Assembly: GCA_947044405.1 (NCBI GenBank) | Contig: CAMRHE010000357.1 | Span: 667,501 to 731,500, forward strand | Direction: 5' to 3' | DNA length: 64,000 bases | Source of the DNA: Leptodactylus fallax | Lineage: Eukaryota > Chordata > Amphibia > Anura > Leptodactylidae | In this document: positions 1 to 11,399 of the stretch, piece after piece | How positions within the stretch are numbered: position 1 is the first letter of the stretch | Layout of the letters: each line of letters opens with the position of its first letter | Position numbers and translations under genes: made by a program | The notes under the pieces: model-generated | What the model saw: the letters and a program-made list of their open reading frames with translations, nothing else | Database searches by the model: none | Told to the model about the DNA's origin: nothing

Positions 1-1429
1 GATGCACATTAATAATACAGTTAGCAAGACATTTAGACACTGTATTTTATTGACTGTGTACATTCAGCAGTAACATATGAATTAATAACCCATAAGAAGG
101 CATGTAGATGAAATAAAGCTTAAACTATAACAAGTAATGGCATGCAAAGCTGGACTGGCAGTGCTAGCTTTTGCATACAAATGTCAGCAGCCTGTATTTG
201 GATTATACACTGAAGAAAAGTTGACAAACTGCTGATCCGGACCTGGTTATAAGCGCAAAACATACACATTTTTCATAAATTTGTGCTATGTATTAAAAAT
301 GTCAAAATAAAGGCAGAAAAGAGTCTTTGTAAATAACTGGGCTTTGTCATGTCAGGTAATACTGGGTGACTATCATTATACTTTTATGCTATGCAGTGTA
401 TAAAATTATCTGTTGAATCACAGACATTGTCAACATGCAGTCTAACTGTAGCTTACTTGGATATGTTTTATTTTAATTATGTTCTTTTTATCGTACAGGG
501 GCAGTTTAGTAAAGACAAGGTATGCACTGTTATTACATATGGACTTTATAGAGTGGGGTCCACAACGTAGGACCCCCCTCGTTGAGCCATAATGAGCCCC
601 TTAGCATCTCCCAGTCTGGCAGAAGTAGTACTTGCAGCAACTTGGACACAATGCAAACTTTTTAATAGGGCACACCACCTATCATGTGCTATCTATCATA
701 TCAACCAGATGCAACAGTTACCTCTGCAAATCGGATTTAAGTTTCATACAAATTAAATTTTTTGTTTTTCAATTAAACGCATGTATAGTATTGTGTCTCA
801 GGGCTCTTCGGATTACTGAAATCAATCTCAAACACCTGTGATAATTAGTTTGCCAGGTGAACCCAATTAAATGAAACCTACTTAAGGCCCCTTGCAGACA
901 ACTGTGGGCTGGCCGCTGGCAGTGATTGAATGACACAGCCGGCGCATGGATGTCACCGGCCGTGCTTCCACGGCCACATTCATTCAATGAATAGGAGACA
1001 CAGAAGCGCAGCTGCAAAACCAGACAGGAAAAGCACCTGTCCTGAGTTTTGCGGCCCAGACTGTCAGCACGTACGCTGATCTGTGTAATACACGGTCATT
1101 TGCGTGAGCTAACAGAAATGAATGGGTCAGTGTGATATCCGGGAAAAACATGAATAGCACTCTGAACTCACACATGTTCATCTAGAAAGGGCCTAAGGCT
1201 AAGGCGCCACAGCAAAAAAGCGCTAAGGGAAAAAATGCAGCAGTAACTTTCTGATTCCATTATACCTATAGGGAAACCGCCATTGTTTCTATATGTATAA
1301 TTGACAAGGGACAGAAAAAGGATCTCTCTGCTGCCAAAAAACGTCAAATAGTGCAATATATGTGCAAGGTATGAAAACATTAGCTATTTCATGAAAACTT
1401 AAGCGTGATCGTCATACTGTGAAGAGTAT
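1..1429. other. Intronic DNA, no gene seen
   Basis: I see no supportable gene here. The sequence is AT-rich, with only short open frames that lack any recognisable motif. If the KCNQ5 assignment at 45532-45930 is right, this lies deep in intron 1 of that gene. Confidence 0.5.
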
Positions 1430-1958
1430 GAGAACCTTTGGAGTATCCTCAAGCAAAAGATCTATGAGGATAGGAGGCAGTTGACATCAAAACAGCAACT
1501 CTATGGTGGCTATTCTGACATCCTGCAAAGAAATGCAAGCAAAATCTATCCAAAAACTCACAAGTTCGATGGATGCAAGAATTGTGAAGGTGATATAAAA
1601 AAAAGGGGGTCCTATGTTAACATGTAACTTGGATGGTTAAGATGTTTTTTATTGAGATAACTTTTGATTTCAGTAAATGTGACCTCTTAATGCTGCAAAT
1701 TCAACAAATGACCATTTTCAGTTCTTCACGACCTATAAAATGTTTAGAAACTCTGTTCATAATAATTTGTAAAGGTGGATTTTGATTTTTTTATTTGTGA
1801 TTTATTTTTTTTTTAATCAGTGGGAGGTTTATCCAATAAAATTTGATTTATACTCTAACGATTGAAGCTTTGAACATTATACTGACTATGATTTGCTTGA
1901 CCACTTAGGAAAATCATAGAAAAATATAATTTGCATAATAATGTTGAATGTGATGTAT
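1430..1958 (+). pseudogene. Tc1/mariner relic: transposase C-terminus and 3' end
   Basis: The plus strand reads ENLWSILKQKIYED at 1430, the region of the last catalytic glutamate in Tc1-type DDE transposases. The same frame stays open to a stop at 1625-1627, after GSYVNM. Between these anchors the protein departs from what the family would give: a second frame contains DARIVKVI-like codons, which suggests two compensating indels. The DNA-binding half and the first two catalytic acids are missing. AT-rich sequence containing TTGCATAATAAT follows and runs to a TA near 1957, consistent with a decayed 3' inverted repeat. No 5' end was found. This is a dead fragment. Confidence 0.7.
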
Positions 1959-3776
1959 AACACTGCCTCTGCATAACCACCACAAGGCTGATCAGCACTG
2001 ACTACACTAGCTGAAATTTTGCAGTTTTACTGTATTGGTGCAATAAAGATTAATGCGACCATATTCTTAATCGACTTAAGGTGATAATAAATCAATCTAG
2101 CTCACATTCATAGGAGTAATCTGTTTCATACTCCAGATCATAAACAGGTAATAAATACATATAATAAACTGACATAACCATGCTGAAATTTGTAGTCAAA
2201 CATATAACATTTTTTGCAAAATCTGAAAGATTTTTTTGAATCCATCTTAGTGGTGTCAGTTCTTTGTCTTGGTTGCAAATGGACATTACCATGTATTCAG
2301 GAATTTTCTATGGTCTGGCATTTGTAAGAAACCCAGCTATAATTTCCTTATTGCGGACAGGAAAAGTGCATGCATGAGCAGATAACCTGGCCACAATAAT
2401 GATGGTATTATGCCAAAAGATTATTTTTAACAAGTGCTGATTGACTACAAAAGGTGCCGAACAGCGCTCTTTCTGCAAAGGCCCAGTTACACAGGCCGAT
2501 GCAGAGCACTGCAGGAGGAATCACTCAGAACATAGTCCCCATTAATGGTTGTATTCATAGGCAACCTATCAAGACAAAAGACTGTCACCACTAAGATGAT
2601 TAGAGAAAATCTTTGAAACCCTGCAAAAAGGTTTAATATCTTATATTTGCAAAAAAATTTTAACTTTTAATTGTCTACAAATTTAAATACAGTTATGTTA
2701 ATGGATATGGGATTAAAAACAGATTTTGCTAGGTAGTTGACTGCATTGACTGCAGTGTTAGGAAAGAGATGTAAAGTCTGTTCAGTCGTCTTTCCACTTT
2801 TTTAGACGAGTAAAAGCACAGCATGTTCAGTCGGAAAAAAAGGGCAGCGTTTTTTTCTTCTAACAAAAGAAACCGACAGAAAGGACCTTTCATTACCATC
2901 AATACAGACGGATACAAGCGGAAAGTGTTCCATCTATCTACCAAAATGTAATGTCCAGTATTCTGTTCCTCTGACTGAAAAAAAGAATAAACAGCAGCAG
3001 AAAAAAAAAAATTGAAACAAATATATAGGGTTGAGCGACCTAAATCAAAATCACAATTACTGTATACTAAGGCTTCTCAAACTTTTTTGACTTGGGCCTC
3101 ACCAGTCAGTCAATCTGTTGTAATACTTTGGATTAACCAAAAAGAAATACTACCAAACAGTGACATTGTGGAGTAAACATAATACCCTCAACAAATACCA
3201 CAGGATAGTATAAAATACCTCTCAAACATCCAGCAGAAAATCCCTCAGAACAGCCAAACACTACAGTGCAGCACAAAGTAATTCTCTGAATGGCCAAGTA
3301 CCACAGAGCAGTACAACATCTTACCGCAGCAGTGGTGAGAAAGTACCGCTGTGCAGCACAAAATACATACGCAATAGCAAAAATTGCCACAGTACAGCAT
3401 CACTGGTAGCAGCACTGCTCCGCAACCTTCCCTTCTCCTATTGGCAGGTACAGCCTTCCCCTTTCTACCTCTAGTCAACTGGCAGTAGCATTCTCCTTTA
3501 ATAAAACCTTCCAAACTTGCAGCAAATTATTTCCCAATTCCACTTCTGCCACACTATATGGAGTATCCCCACAACAAAGAAAGGAGAAAAGAATAGAGCC
3601 TTCTTACTCCAGTAGCAGGGTATGACTCCATTGTCTAGAGATTAGAGCATTCAGCAGGCAGACTCCGACTGAAGACCTCCTGCGTGAAGGAGCTGTAGAC
3701 TTTTGGTGATTATATCATCACAGATCCTACATCCTTTCTAGCTATGGAGACTGCTCTCATCAGTGCAGTTTCTGCT
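1959..3776. other. Intronic DNA with one degenerate MITE
   Basis: No gene is seen. The part from about 2180 to 2715 is a degenerate copy of the TTAA-flanked MITE at 61878-62373, annotated separately. A weak, decayed tandem motif (CACAG plus CAGTACA-like words) occurs at about 3260-3420. The rest looks unique. Confidence 0.45.
2180..2715. repeat. Degenerate copy of the 61878-62373 MITE family
   Basis: The stretch GACTGTCACCACTAAGAT near 2581, followed by TTAGAGAAAATCTTTG and then TTATATTTGCAAAAA, closely matches 62240-62330. The left part around 2225-2290 resembles the inverse of the same sequence, as expected for a foldback element. The ends are too decayed to place exactly. Confidence 0.6.
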
Positions 3777-4975
3777 TTAACACTAGAAGTCCCAGAAATT
3801 TCGAGCTCCCCCTTCAAGTCCTGAAAGAGGGTCAAATGACCCTTAGTCCAAACTGACAACTCTGATGGCTCCAATTAGCATTTCCTTTCATTTGTAAATG
3901 TGGCCATTGTCTGAGGAATCTGCAGGGGGGAATTGTGTTGATCCACCTCAGGTCTTGTAAGAGAGTGTAAAGAAAAGAATGTAAGCTGCTCCTGAGTGTC
4001 TGCCCACCCCCCAGCTGCATTGTTGTGCTGGGAATATTTGCTAACACCTTAGCAAATTTGCATGCAGCCTTTTGTGCTGTGGGGGGATGTGACTGCTTCT
4101 CAAAGTAGTCTGCGAATTGAAATCAAAGTACATCTGTAATGTCCTCCCATATCTTGGCAAGGACCCCAGTCGTCCCAGCGGGGAGAGACTGTCCGAAACT
4201 GTAGTGATGAGGCTGATGGAATCATTCATGGACAAGGGCAGAACTGTAACCACGAACAATTTCTTTACATCATTGTCACTTGCACAATGACTGCTTAGCC
4301 GGAAAACCACTATCCTCGGCACAGTCAACAAGAGTCGCCAGGAAATTCCTCAATCCGCTAGACAGATGGACCGCACTGAATTCACCACTCAGGTGTTTTC
4401 AACCACTGATGCCACACTGACAGTGTATGCACCCAAACGAAAGAAGGCCGTCTACATTCTCAGCAGCATGCACAGCGTGGTTGAGACTGAGGATACCAAC
4501 AAAAGGAAGCCAAACACGGTCACACAATACAACCACACAAAGTGCAGTGTGGATGTAATGGACCAAATGGTGCGGGAGTACAGCCTGCATGCAGGAACAC
4601 GGAGATGGCCATTCGCCGTGTTCTACAACATGATTGACATGGCAGCACTGAATGCTCATGTTCTTTATCAGGCATGCACTGGAGTGCAGGAGAGACGGGT
4701 GGACTTCCTGGTTGAGCTTGCAAAAGAGTTAGGTGGCTCTCATGTGACTGAAAAGAAGGCACGCAAGGAGAAACTCCTTCGGCAACAACCTTCCACACCC
4801 AGCCCTGGCAAAAGGGCGAAGTGTCAGGTCAACCATCGATGCACGAACAATTGTGCAACTGAGAGATGTGTTGACTGCTACAAATACACGTGTGGCAAAT
4901 GTACCAGGGACATATCCAGGCAGTGCCAGGTATGTTCCGACAGTGCAGACAGACTGCTGAGTGAGTGCTGAAATG
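3777..4975 (+). mobile_element. piggyBac-like element, defective; 3' end not found
   Basis: TTAA at 3777-3780, the piggyBac target site, is directly followed by CACTAGAAGTCCCAG, a plausible terminal repeat. About 360 bp further on the sequence becomes the second half of a piggyBac-family transposase. No matching inverted end and TTAA could be found downstream before the A-rich block at 5170. The right boundary given is simply the end of the coding remnant. The element cannot move by itself. Confidence 0.65.
4111..4971 (+). pseudogene. piggyBac-family transposase, C-terminal half, broken
   Basis: One frame runs from about 4111 to the stop at 4969-4971, interrupted by an in-frame TGA at 4288-4290. 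Recognisable blocks, in order: YICNVLPYLGKDPSRP (4129 on); GRTVTTNNFFTS (4237 on), where the family normally has Asp in the TDNFFTS motif, so the second catalytic acid reads Asn (4255-4257); KTTILGTVNKSR; VDVMDQM, holding the third catalytic Asp; and a Cys-rich zinc-binding tail with CVDCYKYTCGKC and CQVC. The intact tail part is an open frame of 201 codons from an ATG at 4366. The region with the first catalytic Asp and the whole N-terminus are absent. This is a relic similar to PGBD4-type vertebrate elements; a domesticated C-terminal protein is possible but not supported by anything visible. Confidence 0.8.
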
Positions 4976-5169
4976 CTAGTCACACAAGAAGGACATGCCA
5001 CTCACACACACACACGCAGCCCCCCACAGCAGCCTATTGTAAATATGTGTGGAATTGTTTTATTCCTTGTATTTTTTTTATTATTTTCATAACAAAAATA
5101 AAAAGCATAGAAACAAATAACAGTTGTTCTTTTGTATATTTACATTTTTGTATATTTAGATTCAAGTCA

Positions 5170-5467
5170 ATGGGTGCAGAAAAAAAAAAAAAAAAAATCG
5201 CAAAAAAAATCACAGCTACTTGCGATATTTTTGTGATCTGTCCCATTGGTCATATAGATCACTCCTCTGGGATTTTTTCGCACGAAAAAAATCGCACAAA
5301 AAAAAAAAAAAAATCGCAGGAAAATCGCACCTATGAAAAAAAATCGCACAAAAAAAAATCGCAGGTGTGCTTGGTGCCATTGAAATACATTGGCAAATCG
5401 CAGAAAAAAATTGCATCGCATTGCGATGCGATTTTCGCGCAATTTTTTTTCGCTAGTGTGCTTGAGG
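5170..5467. repeat. A-rich, ATCGCA-containing repeat; 3' end of a Harbinger-like MITE
   Basis: This is a block of poly-A tracts broken by ATCGCA, followed by the palindrome GCATCGCATTGCGATGCGAT (about 5413-5432). It ends with GCTAGTGTGCTTGAGGCC and TTA. That end resembles the ends of the MITEs at 20343 and 26854 (CTAGTGTGAACCCTGCC, TTA). The matching left end was not found. Open frames across the block are low-complexity artefacts. Confidence 0.45.
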
Positions 5468-5475
5468 CCTTAGAC
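5468..5475. repeat. 8 bp target site duplication of the hAT element, left copy
   Basis: CCTTAGAC immediately precedes the hAT end and is repeated exactly at 8185-8192. Confidence 0.9.
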
Positions 5476-8184
5476 CAGGGGTCGGCAACCTATGGCACGC
5501 GTGCCACTCTTGGCACGCGAGGCTTATTCCCCTGGCACGGCAGCGGACTCCTCACCCAGCAGTTTCGATCGGACCAAACACGGCCGAAACGAAACTGCTA
5601 TTATTATACTGTGGGGTCTCTTCAGACCCCCGAGTATAATAAGCGGAGCCCCCGGGGAGATGATCAAACATAAAAAACAATGTACTCACTATTCCACGCT
5701 CCGCAGCCGCTCTGTACTCTTCGGGCGCTTCTGCCTGCAGGGGCCACTATAGAGCATAATACCGTGTGCAGGGACCACTATGGGACATATACCGTGTGCA
5801 GGGGCCACTATGGGACATATACCGTGTGCAGGGGCCACTATGGGACATATACCGTGTGCAGGGGCCACTATGGGACATATACCGTGTGCAGGGGCCACTA
5901 TGGGACATACACCATGTGCAGGGGCCACTATGGGACATATACCGTGTGCAGGGGCCACTATGGAGCATAATACCGTGTGCAGGGGCCACTATAGAGCATA
6001 ATACCGTGTGCAGGGACCACTATGGGACATATACCGTGTGCAGGGGACACTATGGGACATAATACCGTGTGCAGGGACCGCTATGGGACATATACCGTGT
6101 GCAGGGGCCACTATGGGACATATACCGTGTGCAGGGGCCACTATGGGACATATACCGTGTGCAGGGGCCACTATGGAGCATAATACCGTGTGCAGGGGCC
6201 ACTATAGAGCATAATACCGTGTGCAGGGACCACTATGGGACATATACCGTGTGCAGGGGCCACTATGAAGCATAATACCGTGTGCAGGGGCCACTATAGA
6301 GCATAATACCGTGTGCAGGGACCACTATGGGACATATACCGTGTGCAGGGGCCACTATGGAGCATAATACCGTGTGCAGGGGCCACTATGGGACATATAC
6401 CGTGTGCAGGGGCCACTATGGGACATATACCGTGTGCAGGGGCCACTATGGGACATATACCGTGTGCAGGGGCCACTATGGGACATATACCGTGTGCAGG
6501 GGCCACTATGGGACATATACCATGTGCAGGGGCCACTATGGGACATATACCGTGTGCAGGGGCCACTATGGAGCATAATACCGTGTGCAGGGGCCACTAT
6601 AGAGCATAATACCGTGTGCAGGGACCACTATGGGACATATACCGTGTGCAGGGGCCACTATGGAGCATAATACCGTGTGCAGGGGCCACTATGGGACATA
6701 ATACCGTGTGCAGGGACCGCTATGGGACATATACCGTGTGCAGGGGCCACTATGGGACATATACCGTGTGCAGGGGCCACTATGGGACATATACCGTGTG
6801 CAGGGGCCACTATGGAGCATAATACCGTGTGCAGGGGCCACTATAGAGCATAATACCGTGTGCAGGGACCACTATGGGAAATATACCGTGTGCAGGGGCC
6901 ACTATGAAGCATAATACCGTGTGCAGGGGCCACTATAGAGCATAATACTGTGTGCAGGGACCACTATGGGACATATACCGTGTGCAGGGGCCACTATGGA
7001 GCATAATACCGTGTGCAGGGGCCACTATGGAGCATAATACCGTGTGCAGGGGCCACTATGGAGCATAATACCGTGTGCAGGGACCGCTATGGGACATATA
7101 CCGTGTGCAGGGGCCGCTATGGGACAAATACTGTGTGCAGGGGCAGCTATGGGACAAATACCGTGTGTAGGGGCCGCTATGGGACATAATACCGTGTGCA
7201 GGGGCCGCTATGGGACAAATACCGTGTGCAGAGGACGCTATGGGACATAATACCGTGTGCAGGGGCCACTATGGAGCATAATACCGTGTGCAGGGGCCGC
7301 TATGGGACAAATACTGTGTGCAGGGGCAGCTATGGGACAAATACTGTGTGTAGGGGCCGCTATGGGACATAATACCGTGTGCAGGGGCCGCTATGGGACA
7401 AATACCGTGTGCAGAGGCTGCTATGGGACATAATACCGTGTGCAGGGGCCACTATAGAGCATAATACCGTGTGCAGGGGCCGCTATGGGACATATACCGT
7501 GTGCAGGGTCTGCTATGGGACATATACGGTGTGTAGGGGCCGTTATGGGACATATTGCTGTGTGCAGGGGCCGCTATGGGACAAATACTGTGTGCAGGGA
7601 CTGCTATGGGACAAATACTGTGTGCAGAGGCAGCTATGGGACAAATGCCGTGTGCAGAGGCAGCTATGGGACATATACCATGTTGAAGGGGCCGCTATGG
7701 GACATAATACCGTGTGCAGGGACCACTATGGGACATTATTCTGTATAACGGTGTGTTTTCTATATTAAGGATGTGTTTTTGCACAGAAAACTCCGGCTTT
7801 GTTTTTTTTTTGTGCAAAAATGCACCAGTTTTACATTGAATGAAAAAGTTCCAAATATAGCTGCATCCAGATACATAGTGTGTATTCACCATAAGGATGC
7901 CGCCATACGGGGCTCCTGGACACAATAAATTTACCACTAATTGGGGGCTGCACATGGACTTTCATTGCTTCTAATCAGAAAGTACAGGAGTGTCCCAGGA
8001 AATAGCAGTAAACGCATGTGTCCTAAAGCATCTGGTGGCAGCACTTCTGTGTTATGGTTTGTGGTATATGACTTTAGTTTAGGGGTCGTCAGACTTACAA
8101 TTATTGACCGGCACTCCGAGTACCTCATCTTTGATTTTTTTTATTAAAATCGGCACGCCGAACAAAAAAGGTTGCCTACCCCTG
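5476..8184. mobile_element. Non-autonomous hAT element carrying a minisatellite
   Basis: The left end reads CAGGGGTCGGCAACCT. The reverse complement of the right end reads CAGGGGTAGGCAACCT, one mismatch in 16. Exact 8 bp duplications CCTTAGAC flank both ends (5468-5475 and 8185-8192), the hallmark of hAT transposition. The 2709 bp body has no transposase-like frame. It consists of about 260 bp of left unique sequence (with an inverted pair around ATTATTATACTGTGG and CCGAGTATAATAAG at 5598-5642), the 30-31 bp tandem array at 5737-7740, and about 440 bp on the right. It must have been moved by a transposase encoded elsewhere. Confidence 0.9.
5737..7740. repeat. Minisatellite, 30-31 bp unit, about 65 copies
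   Basis: The unit contains GTGCAGGGGCCACTATGGGA plus CATATACC (30 bp) or, in a variant, GAGCATAATACC (31 bp). Variants are ordered: the AGAGC variant begins at 5751, 5993, 6206, 6298, 6601, 6845, 6937 and 7456. The spacings 6206 to 6845 and 6298 to 6937, and that of the rare GAAGC variant (6267 to 6906), are all 639 bp, showing a higher-order duplication. From about 7080 units change to a GCTATGGGACAAATA type, with a second duplication period of 183 bp (7141 to 7324). Because 30 is divisible by three, long open frames (GHIPCAGATM repeats) run through it on both strands; these are artefacts. Confidence 0.95.
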
Positions 8185-8192
8185 CCTTAGAC
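8185..8192. repeat. 8 bp target site duplication of the hAT element, right copy
   Basis: CCTTAGAC, identical to 5468-5475. Confidence 0.9.
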
Positions 8193-9400
8193 AAATGCTT
8201 CTGGTCATTACTCACAGCTGTACCTTGCTCTAAAATTTCTAATTCTATTTAAAATATATAAAAAATGATTAATTGTTTCAGTGCTTTTTTGCTCAAATAA
8301 AACTAAACTTAATACAATATGTATAGTCTTTATATTATCAAATACAATAAACTGAATAGAACTAACTAGACACTAAATGGCTAAACTCAATGGAAAACAA
8401 CAACCTCCTGTGGTGTGACAGTAATGGCCTTAATTACAGAACAAAAGACGGTGATTATAGGATGTTAGATAAAATCCTTCAGGTCATTCGACCCGTCTCT
8501 GGGTTCCAAAGTTAAAGTCCCTGCTTTGTACTGAAGCTGACACTGCCACAGGTTGACAAGCACTGCCATATACTATAGTAAAACTGCCTACAGTAGGACT
8601 TGCTTGTAGGCTTTATATTAAGAAGATAAAAATTGCAATATCTTCAACGTTTCTAAAATAAAAGCCATAGACAAGGAATACTTTTATCTATCTGAAGCAA
8701 TGTGAGGCCACAAGACTGATTAACTAGAGCAAAATTGTATTTTAATAGGCAACACAGTCAATATTAGACACGCTTTATAATTCTAGTACAAATATCAAAT
8801 TCTAGTTTGGACAGGATCCTTCCACTACAACTACCTTCTTCTCCTAAGAGTGCTTACACTGAGGAACTAATCTTTTCTCTACACATTAACATTACACATA
8901 GATCTATTATTACATGTATTTCATTGTAATAATCCAATCCATAGGAAGCAGCAGGTACTTTGGCTTTGAAGGCAAGGTTCTCTTTGATCTTACTTTCAAT
9001 AGATTATGTTTGGTTCTAAAATTGTACATTAATTTCCAACTAACAGTTTCACTTAAGAATAAGAATTTTATATGCGCAAAGTGTAGAAAAATGCAGAACA
9101 TGCTGAAATGAAAAACCATTGAACAAGCAATAATAATGCAGCTTTCATAGTACAGACATGAAGGAAATGTTAAGAAAAGTGGTTAAATATGTAAGAACTT
9201 ATTAAAGCAACACTATGTAAACTAAGCAAATGCACTAAAAATATTTAAAAAATATTTAAAAACTTCTTCCCTTCATCTTCTCCTTTCCATCATTCCTATT
9301 TTGTTTCATACTAAAAATAAAACAGATAAATATTTCAAGAAATCTTGTCTGTGTGTCTCAGGGTCTCTGAAATGCCACTTGTGAAACTTGATCCGTCTAT
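8193..9400. other. Intronic DNA, no gene seen
   Basis: AT-rich and apparently unique. No open frame has a recognisable motif. Confidence 0.5.
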
Positions 9401-9622
9401 TAGCCAGATTTATAGGCTTGAACTTCATGCTGGGAGTGGGACGCCTAGCATCCTAGTTATCTTTGATGATAGGAAGCCCTGCCTCCCAGTGACATACTGT
9501 CCCTGCCAATTACAGCATGGGTCAGTATGTCACTGGGAGGCAGGGACTCCTAGCATCATAGATAACTATACTGCTAGGAGTCCTGCTCCCAACATGAAGT
9601 TCATGCCGGTACATCTGGCTAG
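9401..9622. repeat. Foldback repeat with ~100 bp arms
   Basis: The left arm begins TAGCCAGATTTATAGGC at 9401 and continues through GAACTTCATGCTGGGAG to GACATACTG near 9499. The right arm, from CAGTATGTCACTGGGAGG at 9522 to ATCTGGCTA near 9622, is its inverse with scattered mismatches. The loop is about 22 bp. No coding capacity; a palindromic MITE or a fragment of one. Confidence 0.8.
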
Positions 9623-11399
9623 CACACAGGCCGTGTTTCACGGGTGAAACACGGTCATGTGCGGCTGCCCTTACAGTTGTGTGATAGGCTGTAAGACAAC
9701 TGACTAAAGTTAAGCCCTACTCTCCAGCCCAAGATCGAATAGATCAGCCAGAGATTAACACTTTTTGTTCTATGCTGTATCTCAACAAAACTGTAAGTAG
9801 ATAATGCAGAAAATGTTGCAGACTGACAAACATTGAGGGTCGGCTCGGCCTGGACCCGAAGTGGCCAAGCATACAGCGCATGCGCGGGTTTTCGATCCCG
9901 CTGAAGATGGCGTCCGCTGCTTACACAGTGAAGATGATAACTAGGACAGCTCATCTGCATGAAGGAGGCCTGATGCAACGGCCCAGGAGGCAGTATTCGG
10001 GGGTATGATGATGCTGTGCTCGGAGCACAGGGGGAACGCCCCTTGTGCTCCCTGAGTTTCATTAACATATATGGAAAAATCGATTTATTTCAAAAACGGT
10101 GGTGAGCAGGACAGAAACAGAGGCAGGACAAGAACAGTCTTTATAAAGGCTATTCCTATGCATGTTTAGTGAAAAAACAATACCACCAAGGATAGTGAGC
10201 GGAAGAGGGAGAGGAAAAGAGAAAAAAAAACTCCACCATTGTCATTTTATGCTAGAAATTTTGTGCCATTTACCGTGCAGCTTTAATAACATTATAAATT
10301 TAATCTATGGATCAAAATGATTATATTGATACCAAGTGCATATTTTTTTTTTAAGTTTTACTACCTTTGCAGGATAAGTGAGATTGATGATCTGATGTAA
10401 TATGTTTTTTTTTCTTCTGAAAGTACATAACAATAAATGGAAAACATAAATCTTTCTATACAGCACAATGAATTTGTACATAGGCTCCCCGATGCCTGAA
10501 GTGACACATAAGACTGCTGCATAAATTAGCAACACACAAGACAATTGCACATGAGAGTAGGCCCTGAAACAGATTTAGTAATAGTCTGCTTTTAAATATC
10601 ATATGATCTCTGTCATAGTATAGCCCATAACCTAATGTAGTTTTGTATGACAAGTTATGTAAGTAAATACACTGTGATGATCCATGTCTGTGGAAGGCAG
10701 CGGATGTAAATTGTTTTGCTATAGGGTGCAGATCAGGTTTCCTGAGAACCACATTTTTCTGACTGAAAGATGAACTTTTAGCAAGGAAAAACTTTGCTAA
10801 AAAGCATCTTATAGTGTGAAGCCAGGGGCAGAAGTGCCAGACCCTCTGACAGCTTTCTATATGATCAGATAATGCACTGCTGCACCTGATCTTTGAGAGA
10901 TGTCCGCTCTCTCCCTGCCCGACACTGAGCTGTGCGATCAGCATAGGCAGGAGTGGAAGATGAAAGAGCACAAGGCCGTAGTTATAGGAGTTCAGAGGTA
11001 GCAGTCGCTATTGGGCCCTGGAACCTAAGGGGGCCCTAAATATCCCAAGTGACACAAGGTAAGTTGGGGCCACAGATTTTGCATTGAAGCTCAGGAGCTT
11101 TGAATTACTCCTTTGAAAGACATGTTCCTGCAACGGAGAGCACTGTGAAAGAAACACTGGCTTCTCCATGCTGCAAGTCCAAACACACCAAACATGACCC
11201 ATGAAAGATCAAAAACCTGTCATAATGTCATGAACATGTGAGCAATCACATGGACAGGAGGAGAAAGGGCCAGGCTTTAGTCAGCTTGTGCTGCTATGTA
11301 AAGGTGCTCTACTAGTATAATACACTACAATGTAAGGAGCGCTGTATTTGTGTAGATAGTGAGTAGAGTAGCTGTGTGAATATACTGTGTGAAACAGGT
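9623..11399. other. Intronic DNA with one dispersed repeat
   Basis: A dispersed repeat occupies about 9840-10165; the part with GGGGAACGCCCC, TCAAAAACGGTGG and AAAGGCTATTCC recurs at 34815-34965. Near 10990-11045 a segment with TAGTTATAGGAG and GGGCCCT resembles the ends of frog hAT elements (compare 24995 and 63782) but no complete element was found. Nothing else is supported. Confidence 0.5.

Noticed and set aside
5047..5673. 208-codon Lys-rich frame
   Set aside because: It runs through poly-A/ATCGCA tracts and across the hAT insertion boundary, so it cannot be a conserved gene.
5737..7740. CRISPR-like array of ~30 bp repeats
   Set aside because: The units are head-to-tail with no spacers, and the DNA is vertebrate.
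5680..7768. Many long open frames encoding GHIPCAGATM-type repeat peptides on both strands
   Set aside because: They arise because the minisatellite unit is 30 bp and lacks stops; they occur in several frames at once and have no start context or domain.
10305..10971. 171-codon minus-strand frame as a possible exon
   Set aside because: No recognisable domain, no splice-site logic, ordinary base composition; length is compatible with chance.
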